Below the pieces are notes generated by a model. It was not told the DNA's origin. It made no database searches and worked only from the letters and a program-made list of their open reading frames with translations. A DNA stretch of 64,000 nucleotides from Megaustenia siamemsis. Its lineage: Eukaryota > Mollusca > Gastropoda > Stylommatophora > Ariophantidae. Shown here piece after piece: positions 13,226 through 25,046 of this stretch (the stretch's first letter is position 1; every line of letters starts with the position of its first letter). Location of the stretch: NCBI GenBank assembly GCA_032433765.1, contig JAVIAB010000160.1, positions 12,693,969 through 12,757,968 of the forward strand, read 5' to 3'. The position numbers and the translations under genes were made by a program.

Positions 13226-13980
13226 GGTTGGTTGTGTTGACACAGTTGATATGACATTGAAGCTGTTTCTTCTTTGGTTATCTCATAATTAAGATCGAGC
13301 CCTTCATTAAATCCACCCATGGCGGTGTCTATGATGCCGATATCATTGATTATCTACCTTTGTTTGCCCTCAACGGCTTCACTTCCAACCCCCATTTTTA
13401 GCAGTGTGAACATTAAACGTTTCACGTGTGCCTTGGCTAGAGCTCAGACTTCCAGAAAGAACCAACATACCAGTCGTAGCTTGCAAGGGCCGATCAATCA
13501 CAAATGTAAAAACCGAGCATCTTCATTACTGGTAAAATATAGTTTGCACTATTTTCTAATGCATGTTTCATGCACATGCTATCAAACAAGTCTTTATACA
13601 TACGGATTTTTTCCAGACTTGTATATTATCAAACAGACAAAAATGTGGGCTCTTGATATTCAAGAAGTCACGGTAAGCAAGCGAGTAGTTTGTAGTTATA
13701 TAGCTTGGAAATAATAACAAATATGTTTACCGGGATGTGATTCCCGTATCGATAATGTAATCAGGTTATTTCAGTGAGTTTTCCATTTCATGGAAATAAG
13801 AAGTTATGCTGTGTTATGTAAGGACAATACCACAATTGCCGCGCACTTAAAGCACGTCCAATGCTATCAGTTTGACAAATGAACATGCAATTGTTTTAAA
13901 CAGCTGAACCTACTGAGAGACAGGACAAACTATTATGTTTCGGCCAGGGCCTTCGTCAGACACAGGACAACGATTAACAA
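13226..13980. other. Unassigned stretch with one hammerhead-like core at its right end
   Basis: No gene is recognised. Open frames at 13319-13714 (+) and 13135-13320 (-) show no family motif; the latter overlaps LINE-A. The hammerhead-like motif at 13937-13959 is listed separately. Confidence 0.45.
13920..13975 (-). ncRNA. Hammerhead-ribozyme-like core (Penelope-type repeat end)
   Basis: On the minus strand the order is CTGACGA, a GGC-CCTG-GCC hairpin, then GAAAC, then 'ataatagttt' followed by GTC. This fits the hammerhead consensus CUGANGA / stem II / GAAA, with a two-base helix III (A-U, C-G) and a GUC cleavage triplet. Such minimal hammerheads are known from Penelope-like retroelement ends. 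Stem I is not demonstrated. No Penelope reverse transcriptase is visible nearby. Confidence 0.45.
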
Positions 13981-14262
13981 ACACATACATACATACACAC
14001 ACACATGCATACATATATACAAACATACATACATACAAACATACATACATACATACATACATACACACATACACGCATACACACATACACGCATACACAC
14101 ATTCACATACATACACATACACACATACACGCATACACACATACACATACACACATACACACATACACACATACACACATACACGCATACACACATACAC
14201 ATACATACACATACATACACATACATACACATACATACACATACATACACATACAACCATAC
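13981..14262. repeat. (ACAT)/(ACAC) microsatellite
   Basis: Alternating 'catacatacacacatacacg'-type tract about 280 bp long. Translated frames are not genes. Confidence 0.97.
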
Positions 14263-14429
14263 GAATTCTTAGCTTAGTCCAAGTATGTCAATGTTGATCG
14301 ATACAGTATAGAGGTCCGGATGCCAGAAGGGAACGTCATGAAGGTATCACTAAGGGTGGTCAATCAACAAATCCAACGAGGCTGATATTACAAGAAGCAA
14401 ATAAAGAGGGAAAGATTATAAAACAAACT

Positions 14430-14825
14430 TGAAAATCATCATCATCAAGTACCGTGCCTGCTGGCGTAGGTGACCATGTCTTTCCACAACTTTCAATCTC
14501 GACAATTATTTATCATTTCTGTTGTTGACCTTCAGCCAAGCCATTCTCTTAAGCTGTCTGGTATCTTTTCTCTTTGCTTCCCTCTATCTCTTCGTCCCTC
14601 AATTTTCCCAGTTGTCACAATATATTCCAGTTGTTCTCTTTTCATTACATGGCCAAAAATTGATGATTGTTTCTCCCTAATATTGGAAATTAGCTCTCTT
14701 TTTGCTTTGACCTCTTTCAGAACGTTTTCCGAATAAGAAAATCACTGTAGGCTGTAGAAATGTGGTTTTACAGAAGAATGTTGAAAATACCATGGACAGC
14801 TAAAAAGAGTAATGAAAAGGCAGAC
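14430..14825 (-). mobile_element. LINE-B copy with inverted 5' segment
   Basis: From 14740 down to about 14435 the minus strand carries the LINE-B C-terminal region and 3' end (compare 34378-34690). From about 14735 to 14825 the plus strand carries the part that lies immediately upstream in an intact LINE-B (RKSL..VEMWFYRRMLKIPWTAKKSNE-type). The two parts are head to head and adjacent in element coordinates, which is the layout produced by twin priming. Confidence 0.7.
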
Positions 14826-15050
14826 CAGAATTTTTGGTAACAAGTGTGGAGAAGAGTCGGATTGCAGTTGGAATACTTAGTAACAACATGAAAAATAGAA
14901 GGTAGGAGAAAAAGAGGTTGACACAGGAAAAATATGCTTGTTGGTTAGGCGGCGTGGCACGGGAAATGATCAAGGTGGAACTGTTACTTAGTGCACACGA
15001 TCGGGGATTGTGGAGAAACATGGTATCCAACGATAAACTTTGAGTCAAAA
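14826..15050 (+). mobile_element. Possible LINE C-terminal remnant
   Basis: Contains an 'HDRGLWRNMVSN'-like stretch (about 14998-15033), resembling the end of many LINE polyproteins. Frames are broken and the family is not assigned. Confidence 0.35.
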
Positions 15051-15057
15051 AATCTCG

Positions 15058-16215
15058 TCAGACCGTTAGTCTTAATTCTGTCAGTGTCGCTAGTCTTAAT
15101 TCTGTCAGTGTCGCTAGTCTTAATTCTGTCAGTGCCGCTAGTCTTAATTCTGTCAGTGCCGCTAGTCTTAATCCTATCAGTGCCGCTAGTCTTAATTCTA
15201 TCAGTGCCGCTAGTCTTAATTCTATCAGTGCCGCTAGTCTTAATTCTATCAGTGCCGCTAGTCTTAATTCTATCAGTGCCGCTAGTCTTAATCCTATTAG
15301 TGCCGCTAGTCTTAATTCTATCAGTGCCGCTAGTCTTAATTCTGTCAGTGCCGCTAATCTTAATCCTATCAGTGCCGCTAGTCTTAATTCTGTCAGTGCC
15401 GCTTGTCTTAATTCTGTCAGTGCCGCTAGTCTTAATTCTGTCAGTGTCGCTAGTCTTAATTCTGTCAGTGTCGCTAGTCTTAATTCTGTCAGTGTCGCTA
15501 GTCTTAATTCTGTCAGTGTCGCTAGTCTTAATTCTGTCAGTGTCGCTAGTCTTAATTCTGTCAGTGTCGCTAGTCTTAATCCTGTCAGTGCCGCTAGTCT
15601 TAATTCTGTGAGTGCCGCTAGTCTTAATTCTGTGAGTGCCGCTAGTCTTAATTCTGTCAGTGCCGCTAGTCTTAATTCTGTGAGTGCCGCTAGTCTTAAT
15701 TCTGTCAGTGCCGCTAGTCTTAATTCTGTCAATGCCGCTGGTCTTAATCCTGTCAGTGCCGCTAGTCTTAATTCTGTCAGTGCCGCTATTCTTAATCCTA
15801 TCAGTGCCGCTAGTCTTAATTCTGTCAGTGCCGCTGGTCTTAATCCTGTCAGTGCCGCTAGTCTTAATTCTGTCAGTGCCGCTATTCTTAATCCTATCAG
15901 TGCCGCTAGTCTTAATTCTGTCAGTGCCGCTGGTCTTAATCCTGTCAGTGCCGCTAGTCTTAATTCTGTCAGTGCCGCTAGTCTTAATTCTGTCAGTGCC
16001 GCTAGTCTTAATTCTGTCAGTGCCGCTATTCTTAATCCTATCAGTGCCGCTAGTCTTAATCCTGTCAGTGCCGCCATTCTTAATCCTGTCAGTGCCGCTA
16101 TTCTTAATCCTGTCAGTGCCGCTAATCTTAATCCTGTCAGTGCCGTTAGTCTTAATCCTCTCAGTGTCGCTAGTCTTAATCCTGTCAGTGCCGCTTGTCT
16201 TAATTCTGTCAGCAC
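15058..16215. repeat. 24-bp minisatellite, about 48 copies
   Basis: Unit 'gtcttaattctgtcagtgcc' plus GCTA. Variants include TGTC/TGCC, ATTC/ATCC and GCTATT. Because 24 is divisible by three, long frames stay open on both strands: LVLILSVP and SAASLNSV on plus, AALTELRL on minus. No start context, signal peptide or flanking coding sequence suggests a gene. Confidence 0.97.
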
Positions 16216-16556
16216 CGCTAGACGTAGAATAGGGCTTTTAGTTACAAATGAGGCAGTAGTGGGGTGTGGTACACACTCCAAGGTATGGTGGCAGCTTTAC
16301 AAAGAAGGAACACAACACAATACTGACGTTTCGGCCTGCAGCCTCCTTCAGAATACGGGGACAACGACAACAAACGATGAGGCACAAATATCTATAGCTA
16401 CATGTCGTATGATAAAGTTAGGGAGAGGTGGACGGAGAGATGAGAGATAGGATGGTGAGATGAAAAAGAGATGTGTCACATATGGGAAGATTGCTGATGT
16501 ATAGAGATATATAAAATCGTAAGTAACGAGAAATGATGAGGAGCTTTTAGTTACAG
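16216..16556. other. Unassigned stretch with hammerhead-like core
   Basis: On the minus strand at 16328-16351 the order CTGAAGGA, GGC-TGCAG-GCC and GAAAC resembles the core at 13937, but with one extra G in the CUGANGA box. The rest of the stretch has no recognisable gene. Confidence 0.4.
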
Positions 16557-16725
16557 TTGAAGGCCCCGGTATCACCACAAACGAATGAAAATCCATAATT
16601 GCTCAACCTCCCGTGCCAGTGGAATCATCCGAATTAACATCTCATCGAATATCCAAACAAAGAAAGGCAGCTGCGGTCCCCATCATAGCCGCTTCAGCAC
16701 ACGCCAAAATACATAAGACGAAGCT
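16557..16725 (+). repeat. Dispersed repeat R1, copy 1
   Basis: About 170 bp beginning 'ggccccggtatcaccac' and including 'aaaatccataatt', 'ctcatcgaat', 'ccaaacaaagaaa', 'gtccccatcata' and 'agcacacgccaaaa'. The same order of words occurs at 45735-45908. The element type is unknown. Confidence 0.75.
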
Positions 16726-17032
16726 TGTAGTGTTGTTCACCACAAATCTCTGTGCTTGGCGTGATGTTTGATTTTATCTAATGAGTCTATACCTGCCAAC
16801 TTTGCTTCTCTTATAATTGTTCCTTTTACTACTTCTCTAGGCCCTCCACTTGTTCTGTATCCCGATGTTTCCAATAGAAGAGTTGTGTTGATATTGGTTT
16901 GTTATCTCTGCTCAACACATGCCCAACACAGGTCAATCTTCCATTCCTAATTGTAGTTGAGATCGTTGTTTCCATAGCCACTTTTGTTATCTCTATATTA
17001 GTCTTGAATTTATTCCATTGCTTTTAGGCGTG
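16726..17032. other. Unassigned stretch
   Basis: Short open frame at 16768-16950 (+) with no recognised family. It might be antisense LINE linker material but I cannot show this. Confidence 0.35.
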
Positions 17033-19048
17033 ACTCATTACAACACTACACTCACTACTATACAATATCTATGATTCATTACAACACTATAAGATTATAC
17101 AATATCCATGACTCATTACAACACTGTAAGATTATACAACATCCATGACTCATTACAACACTACAAGATTATACAACATCCATGACTCATTAAAACACTA
17201 CACGATTATAGAACATCCATGACTCATTACAACACTACACGATTATACAACATCCATGACTCATTACAACACTACATGATTATACAACATTCATGACTCA
17301 TTACAACACTGCACGATTATGCAACATTCATGACTCATTGCAACACTACATGATTATACAACATCCATGACTCATTGAAATACTACACGATTATAATAAC
17401 ATCCATGACTCATTGCAATACTGCATGATTATACAACATCCAATACTCATTGCAACAATACATGATAATACAACATTCATGACTCATTACAATACTACAT
17501 GATTATACAACATCCGTGACTCATTGCAACAATACATGATTATACAACATTCATGACTCATTGCAAAACTACATGATTATACAACATTCATGACTCATTG
17601 CAGTACTACATGATTATACAACATTCATGACTCATTGCAACACTACATGATTATACAACATCCATGTTTCATTGCAACACTACACGATTATAATAACATC
17701 CATGACTCATTGCAACACTACATGATTATACAACATCCATGACTCATTGCAACACTACACGATTATAATAACATCCATGACTCATTGCAATACTACATGA
17801 TTATATAACATTTTTGACTCATTGCAACACTACATGATTATACAACATCCATCAGTCATTGCAACACTACACGGTTATAATAACATCCATGACTCATTGC
17901 AACACTACACGATTATAATAACATCCATGACTCATTGCAAGACTACATGATTATACAACATTCATGACTCATTGCAGTACTACATGATTATACAACATCC
18001 ATGACTCATTGCAACACTACATGATTATACAACATTCATGACTCATTGCAGTACTACATGATTATACAACATTCATGACTCATTGCAACACTACATGATT
18101 ATACAACATCCATGACTCATTGCAACACTATACGATTATAATAACATCCATGACTCATTGCAATACTACATGATTATATAACATTCAGGACTCATTGCAA
18201 CACTACATGATTATACAACATTCATGACTCATTGCAACACTACATGATTATACAACATCCATGACTCATTGCAACACTACACGATTATAATAACATCCAT
18301 GACTCATTGCAATACTACATGATTATATAACATTCATGACTCATTGCAACACTACATGATTATACAACATCCATCAGTCATTGCAACACTACATGATTAT
18401 ACAACATCCATGACTCATTGCAACACTACATGATTATACAACATCCATGACTCATTGCAACACTACACGATTATAATAACATCCATGACTCATTGCAATA
18501 CTACACGATTTTATAACATTCATGACTCATTGCAACACTACATGATTATACAACATTCATGACTCATTGCAACACTACATGATTATACAACATCCATGAC
18601 TCATTGCAACACTACACGATTATAATAACATTCATGACTCATTGCAATATTACATGATTATATAACATTCATGACTCATTGCAACACTACATGATTATAC
18701 AACATCCATCAGTCATTGCAACACTACACGATTATAATAACATCCTTGACTCATTGCAACACTACACGATTATAATAACATCCATGACTCATTGCAATAC
18801 TACATGATTATATAACATTCATGACTCATTGCAACACTACATGATTATACAACATCCATCAGTCATTGCAACACTACACGATTATAATAACATCCATGAC
18901 TCATTGCAACACTACACGATTATACAACATCCATGACTCATTGCAACAGCACATGATTATACAACATCCATGATTCATTACAATACTACACGATTATAAT
19001 AACTTCCATGACTCATTGCAATACTACACGATTATACAACATCCATAG
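17033..19048. repeat. 37/38-bp satellite, about 54 copies
   Basis: Unit 'gactcattgcaacactaca' followed by 'tgattatacaacatccat'. A 38-bp variant has 'cgattataataacatccat'. A marker variant, 'catcagtcattgcaac', recurs at about 17850, 18371, 18708 and 18858, showing that blocks of several units were copied together. Left-hand copies are more divergent ('tcattacaacac') than the centre. Confidence 0.97.
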
Positions 19049-19310
19049 TTTCAACGCCCACAGATTTCTCTGGGCGAGTCTCAGCGTGAGATTGTCAGCA
19101 CCACGCCCTGCCGTTACAAGGCAACACTTGATTAGAATAAATAGCTGGTGCTCGTTTGAAAGGTCGAGTGAGCGCCAAATACGTATATGTTGGTCCCTGA
19201 AGCGAGTTTTAATTGCACCTGGACCGGGCTGACTGGTAGGCTAACGTTTATGTTGTCGACTTCGTTATCTCGGGATCACTTGCTTTTAAGTTCCCGCATA
19301 ATGAGTGGTC

Positions 19311-19843
19311 GGAGCCGCGATAGCTCAGTGGTTAGTGAACTGGACTACAAAGGACAAGGGGTAGCGTTCGATCCCAATAGACGCCTCCCGGTTCTATCTA
19401 ACTATCTTTACGACACATAGTACCATTGCTGGTGTATGTCGGGGGGCAACGATAGAACCCGAGGGATAAAGACCGCTTGGTCAAAGCAGTCGCCACGACG
19501 TGTGAGACTCAGGATTTTTATTTTACCCCCGATAGAAAAAATCCTTTCTGTCTACCGCAGGCTTCGAACACCGTACGCCGGCTTTTCACCCAGCGGGATA
19601 GTGGTTTTAGTCGCACGGCCACGCGTACCTCAAAAATTTAGCAGAGCGTGGTTGAGGTTGGCTCCCGGTTCACCCAGCCTTAAATGGGTACCGGATCTTT
19701 TCTGGGAAAGTAAAGTGGCACGGGCGTAATACCAACTACATTACCCCACAAATCATGTGCTGAAGGTCTGTAAAGTTTATGGTCACTAACACCATATTCC
19801 CTATACGCCACTTGACGTGACGGGGGTACATACTTACTTTACT
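19311..19843 (+). mobile_element. SINE-1 copy, full-length, interrupted by SINE-3
   Basis: tRNA-like head with an A-box-like 'tagctcagtggttagtg' and a B-box-like 'cgttcgatccc', then the family body resuming at 19662 and ending 'cttgacgtgacgggggta'. Perfect 13-bp target-site duplications flank it: 'ataatgagtggtc' at 19298-19310 and 19844-19856. A second SINE is inserted at 19394-19661. Confidence 0.93.
19394..19661 (-). mobile_element. SINE-3 copy nested inside SINE-1
   Basis: Flanked by the 9-bp duplication 'ctcccggtt' (19385-19393 and 19662-19670). On the minus strand it has a tRNA-like head with a B-box-like 'gtgttcgaagcctg' and a body with 'agaaaggattttttctatc', 'aaaatcctgagtctcacac', 'gtcgtggcgactgctttga' and 'ccccccgacatacacc'. 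The body recurs on the plus strand at 37203-37362. Confidence 0.9.
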
Positions 19844-20008
19844 ATAATGAGTGGTCTAAAATAATTTCCCATTTTTAAACTTAACGCCCATTTCTCCCGG
19901 TTCGTTAGCTTGAACCGCTAACGCAGGGCTGTTTGATTAGCGTTTGTAGTCGTTGTTTTAATAAGTCAAATAATGGATCCCTCTCCTGCCTTGCTAGGCG
20001 TTGGGGGA

Positions 20009-20225
20009 ATATGGTGTTAGTGACTATATGTTTCTATGATCACGGCATATTTTTTCGATTATGTGGTCGGTATCACGCCAGGCCGCCTTTGCTGCCCAGA
20101 AAAATCTCTAGTACCCATTTTTAAGGGCTGGGTGAACCCCGGAGCCTTGTTAGTCCGAAAAAATCTTCTTCTGCTGGGGATCGAACTCATACTCTTCCGT
20201 TGCGTTAATACAGGTCGCTAAATTA
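20009..20225 (-). mobile_element. SINE-1-related copy, divergent
   Basis: Reverse complement of the SINE-1 body: 'tggtgttagtgac', 'tgtggtcggtatcacgcc', 'cagaaaaatctctagtaccc', 'gggctgggtgaaccccggag', then a tRNA-like head with 'ggggatcgaactc' as reversed B box. It is closer to the variant at 41748-42030. Confidence 0.8.
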
Positions 20226-21044
20226 AGCAGAAATTCCTCACAGGTCATATTATAATATTAACATTGCCTGTACCATCTTTCTTCAGAAAGCATCAACCCA
20301 GACTTCCAGAACATTCAGGTGTGCGCGTGCTACACGCCTGACTCTGTGTCTGCGTTCATGTTATTAATCAAAAGTGCACGTGGCGCGCTCGTGCACATAA
20401 GTTGGAATAAATACCTCCGCCAGGCAGTTTCAGCACACACCGGATCGCTCGGATCATAAGTGAAGCCTGCAGCAAAAAGTACTTGATAACTTTGTAAAGA
20501 ATAAGCAATTAATAAATAAGAAAAAAGGCGTATATTGCGACCACGAGTTCACCTTTGCGTCACAACCACCACTGTGTTCGCAAAGAGGACACTGTCTAAA
20601 TACTCATAACTACAATTTTTTTATTTTCAGTAAAACATTTTGCTACCAACGGTTTCAAGAATTGTTTATTTCATTTGGCAACTATGAAAGTTGGTGCACT
20701 GGAGATGTCAAGAATTTTAAATAAATTCAATAATAGAATAATCTTATTTAATTATCCAGAAATAAAAATAAGTGGAAATTAATATATCTGGTAATTAAAA
20801 TAGATCAAGAAGGGAATTCAAAAAGGGAAATCTGAACCAGAATAATTTTAAATAAATACAAAATGGTATTAAGCTGCTAAACTAAGAGAAAGACGAAACA
20901 AACTACTACGTTTCGGCACAAATCTTCACCTGGTACAAAATAAAAAATATGCAAGGATCAAGAAATAATATTCTAAAATAAACAAAGAAATGTGAACACT
21001 AAAGTTAATGGTGATATGAAAAATGGCGGAAAGAAATGATGGCC
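20226..21044. other. Unassigned stretch with weak hammerhead-like core
   Basis: No gene is recognised. Minus-strand 20910-20931 reads GTGAAGA ... GCC GAAAC, then 'gtagtagttt' and GTT, a decayed relative of the core at 13937-13959. Confidence 0.4.
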
Positions 21045-21912
21045 AGGATTTACGTAGCTGTTGGTTACATGATTGATAGACAAAGCCAGGATTTACGGAG
21101 CTGCATGCTACATGAATGATAGACAAAGCCAGGATTTACGGAGCTGTTGGTTACATGATTGATAGACAAAGCCAGGATTTACGTAGCTGTTGGTTACGTG
21201 ATTGATAGACAAAGCCAGAATTTACGTAGCTGTTGGTTACATGATTGATAGACAAAGCCAGGATTTACGTAGCTGTTGGTTACATGATTAATAGACAAAG
21301 CCAGAATTTACGTAGCTGTTGGTTACATGATTGATAGACAAAGCCAGGATTTACGTAGCTGTTGGTTACATGATTGATAGACAAAGCCAGAATTTACGTA
21401 GCTGTTGGTTACATGATTGATAGACAAAGCCAGGATTTACGTAGCTGCATGTTACATGAATGATAGCAAAGCCAGGATTTACGTAGCTGTTGGTTACATG
21501 ATTGATAGACAAAGCCAGGATTTACGTAGCTGTTGGTTACATGATTGATAGACAAAGCCAGGAATTACGTAGCTGTTGGTTACATGATTGATAGACAAAG
21601 CCAGAATTTACGTAGCTGCATGTTACATGATTGATAGACAAAGCCAGAATTTACGTAGCTGTTGGTTACATGATTGATAGACAAAGCCAGGATTTACGTA
21701 GCTGTTGGTTACATGATTGATAGACAAAGCCAGGATTTACGTAGCTGTTGGTTACATGATTGATAGACAAAGCCAGGATTTACGTAGCTGTTGGTTACAT
21801 GATTGATAGACAAAGCCAGGATTTACGTAGCTTTTGGTTACATGATTGATAGACAAAGCCAGGATTTACGTAGCTGTTGGTTACATGATTGATAGACAAA
21901 GCCAGGATTTAC
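21045..21912. repeat. 43-bp minisatellite, about 20 copies
   Basis: Unit 'agacaaagccaggatttacg' + 'tagctgttggttacatgatt' + GAT. Sparse variants include 'agaattt' and 'gctgcatgttacatgaat'. Very low divergence suggests recent expansion. Confidence 0.97.
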
Positions 21913-21964
21913 GACAATTTCTTTCTCACGTGTCACTATTAGTTTCGCATTTTTAATACCAGAT

Positions 21965-22540
21965 TGTGTTTATTCCGCATTGTTCTCTACTCGCGTCCCA
22001 TAATTGATATCTTTGATATCTTTGATATTTGTGTTTATTCCGCATTGTTCTCTACTCGCGTCCCATAATTGATATCTTTGATATCTTTGATATTTGTGTT
22101 TATTCCGCATTGTTCTCTACTCGCGTCCCATAATTGATATCTTTGATATCTTTGATATTTGTGTTTATTCCGCATTGTTCTCTACTCGCGTGCCATAATT
22201 GATATCTTTGATATCTTTGATATTTGTGTTTATTCCGCATTGTTCTCTACTCGAGTCCCATAATTGATATCTTTGATATCTTTGATATTTGTGTTTATTC
22301 CGCATTGTTCTCTACTCGAGTCCCATAATTGATATCTTTGATATCTTTGATATTTGTGTTTATTCCGCATTGTTCTCTACTCGCGTCCCATAATTGATAT
22401 CTTTGATATTTGTGTTTATTCCGCATTGTTCTCTACTCGCGTCCCATAATTGATATCTTTGATATCTTTGATATTTGTGTTTATTCCGCATTGTTCTCTA
22501 CTCGAGTCCCATAATTGATATCTTTGATATTTGTGTTTAT
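21965..22540. repeat. 65-bp minisatellite, nine copies, with internal subrepeat
   Basis: Unit 'tgtgtttattccgcattgtt' + 'ctctactcgcgtcccataat' + 'tgatatctttgatatctttg' + ATATT. The internal 11-bp 'atatctttgat' word is itself repeated, and two copies near 22400 and 22520 have lost one subrepeat. Confidence 0.97.
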
Positions 22541-22744
22541 CTCCATAAACCAGAATAGTAAAAACATGGATGACTTTAAGAAAACTCGAGAAAATATAGA
22601 AATTAAAAAAAATAAACATACAAACAAATATTCGACTCAAATGTTATATTGAGTTATTAGCGGGTCATCATCATTGCACTCCGAACATAAATATATAAAT
22701 AAATATTAACAGGTTAAATGTTATATTATCTATCTTTACTTATG

Positions 22745-23305
22745 TCTAGTGACAAAGGACAATTCACAAACAGTAGAAATAAACTCAAGATACAACAAAG
22801 CTTGTAAAATCATTGGACAGCTATCACCGCTATTGTCCAACAAGGAAATAACTCTAGAGGCAAAACGGGCACTCTACAATAAAATCTTTATTCCAATGTT
22901 GTGCCAGACCTGGACCCTAGATGCAAGAACAATAAGAAAAATAACCTCTACTGAGATTAAATGTGTTAGACGAATGATAGGAAATAGCCTGAAAGATAAG
23001 ATCAGAAATGAAGAACTGAGAGAAAAATAGCTAGGAATAACCCCCTACCATAGAGTATATAAAGAAACAACAGATAACATAGATTGACCACGTGACAAGG
23101 CAGGAAGACCAAAACACAACACAATGAGCCTTCAATAAACATTGCGAGAACACCAGACCCAGAGACCGACCAGGAAAAAAGATGGATCAACCGAATATTG
23201 GAAGCACTAGGAAACATAACAGCAGCAGAGGCGAACAGAAGAGCAACAAGACCGCAAAGTTGATCTCCTCTCGACGCTGAAAGGTAAATAAGGAAGGAAC
23301 GAAGA
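22745..23305 (+). mobile_element. LINE-E C-terminal fragment
   Basis: Frame fragments read 'YNKACKIIGQLSPLL', 'MLCQTWTLDARTIRK', 'TSTEIKCVRRMIGNSLKDK' and '[10 protein letters not shown]', then a stop and a frameshifted 'GHVTRQEDQN'-like part, ending with 'gacgctgaaaggtaaata'. This matches the post-RT region of a LINE. A second copy is at 44836-45235. It is degenerate and 5'-truncated. Confidence 0.8.
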
Positions 23306-23362
23306 AGTTATCCACCTGAAAGTTGACAAAATACGAAAGGAAGATAGAATAGATTCGATGCA

Positions 23363-24668
23363 TTACAAACCAATTGTTTCAGGAAAATACTTTGTATATC
23401 AGAGAAACAAACCAAATGTTTCAGGAAAATACTTTGTATATCAGAGAAACAAACCAAATGTTTCAGGAAAATACTTTGTATATCAGAGAAACAAACCAAA
23501 TGTTTCAGGAAAATACTTTGTATATCAGAGAAACAAACCAAATGTTTCAGGAAAATACTTTGTATATCATAGAAACAAACCAAATGTTTCAGGAAAATAC
23601 TTTGTATATCAGAGAAACAAACCAAATGTTTCAGGAAAATACTTTGTATATCAGAGAAACAAACCAAATGTTTCAGGAAAATACTTTGTATATCAGAGAA
23701 ACAAACCAAATGTTTCAGGAAAATACTTTGTATATCAGAGAAACAAACCAAATGTTTCAGGAAAATACTTTGTATATCATAGAAACAAACCAAATGTTTC
23801 AGGAAAATACTTTGTATATCATAGAAACAAACCAAATGTTTCAGGAAAATACTTTGTATATCAGAGAAACAAACCAAATGTTTCAGGAAAATACTTTGTA
23901 TATCAGAGAAACAAACCAAATGTTTCAGGAAAATACTTTGTATATCATAGAAACAAACCAAATGTTTCAGGAAAATAATTTGTATATCACAGAAACAAAC
24001 CAAATGTTTCAGGAAAATACTTTGTATATCAGAGAAACAAACCAAATGTTTCAGGAAAATACTTTGTATATCAGAGAAACAAACCAAATGTTTCAGGAAA
24101 ATACTTTGTATATCAGAGAAACAAACCAAATGTTTCAGGAAAATACTTTGTATATCAGAGAAACAAACCAAATGTTTCAGGAAAATACTTTGTATATCAT
24201 AGAAACAAACCAAATGTTTCAGGAAAATACTTTGTATATCAGAGAAACAAACCAAATGTTTCAGGAAAATACTTTGTATATCATAGAAACAAACCAAATG
24301 TTTCAGGAAAACAATTTGTATATCAGAGAAACAAACCAAATGTTTCAGGAAAATACTTTGTATATCAGAGAAACAAACCAAATGTTTCAGGAAAATACTT
24401 TGTATATCATAGAAACAAACCAAATGTTTCAGGAAAATAATTTGTATATCAGAGAAACAAACCAAATGTTTCAGGAAAATACTTTGTATATCAGAGAAAC
24501 AAACCAAATGTTTCAGGAAAATACTTTGTATATCAGAGAAACAAACCAAATTTTTCAGGAAAATACTTTGTATATCAGAGAAACAAACCAAATGTTTCAG
24601 GAAAATACTTTGTATATCATAGAAACAAACCAAATGTTTCAGGAAAATACTTTGCATATCAGAGAAAC
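23363..24668. repeat. 42-bp minisatellite, 31 copies, directly after LINE-E
   Basis: Unit 'aaaccaaatgtttcaggaaa' + 'atactttgtatatcagagaa' + AC. 42 is 14 codons, so two plus frames (FQENTLYIRETNQM and YQRNKPNVSGKYFV) and one minus frame (KHLVCFSDIQSIFL) stay open for hundreds of codons. Variation is limited to a few sites (cagaga/catag, tactttg/taatttg) and is not biased to third positions in any frame, so I do not call a protein. Confidence 0.96.
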
Positions 24669-25046
24669 AATTCAGCACCAGAACAGAAACAGTAGAAAGG
24701 GTCATGCCAACAATCGCATGCATAAAGGACGAAACGAAGGTGGGCATAGATCGGCCACGTAATAAGAGGAAGTAACTAAGAAAGAACTAAGAGTTCGAAA
24801 ACAGGAAATAGAAGCGACTAACCTTAAGAGAAACTTAAACAGATTCGGTTAAATGAGACACGAACAGGGGTCGTGTCCCTTAAGTTTGAAATTTAAGGAC
24901 AGATAGAGACATATGCAATGCCGTGACAGTCTCTGTGTGACGGCACTGGAATGATCATAACGATGACGAGGTTCACGTCACAGTAATGATGCATGAATTA
25001 TTACAAAATGTAGGTCCCTCATTACTGTTCTGCTTTCTTTAACATA
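24669..25046. other. Unassigned spacer
   Basis: A-rich start, then unique-looking sequence. No gene is recognised. Confidence 0.5.

Noticed and set aside
15058..16281. Open frames of 200-400 codons with 8-residue repeats on both strands
   Set aside because: The 24-bp unit lacks stops in several frames; frames are open in both directions at once and there is no flanking coding sequence.
19311..19380. tRNA genes predicted from A and B boxes at 19311, 41748, 49014, 54452 and 59627
   Set aside because: Each head continues into a shared SINE body and lacks a paired acceptor stem.
23308..24762. Open frames of about 460-480 codons on both strands
   Set aside because: They are translations of the 42-bp array; substitutions show no codon bias, so coding is not supported.
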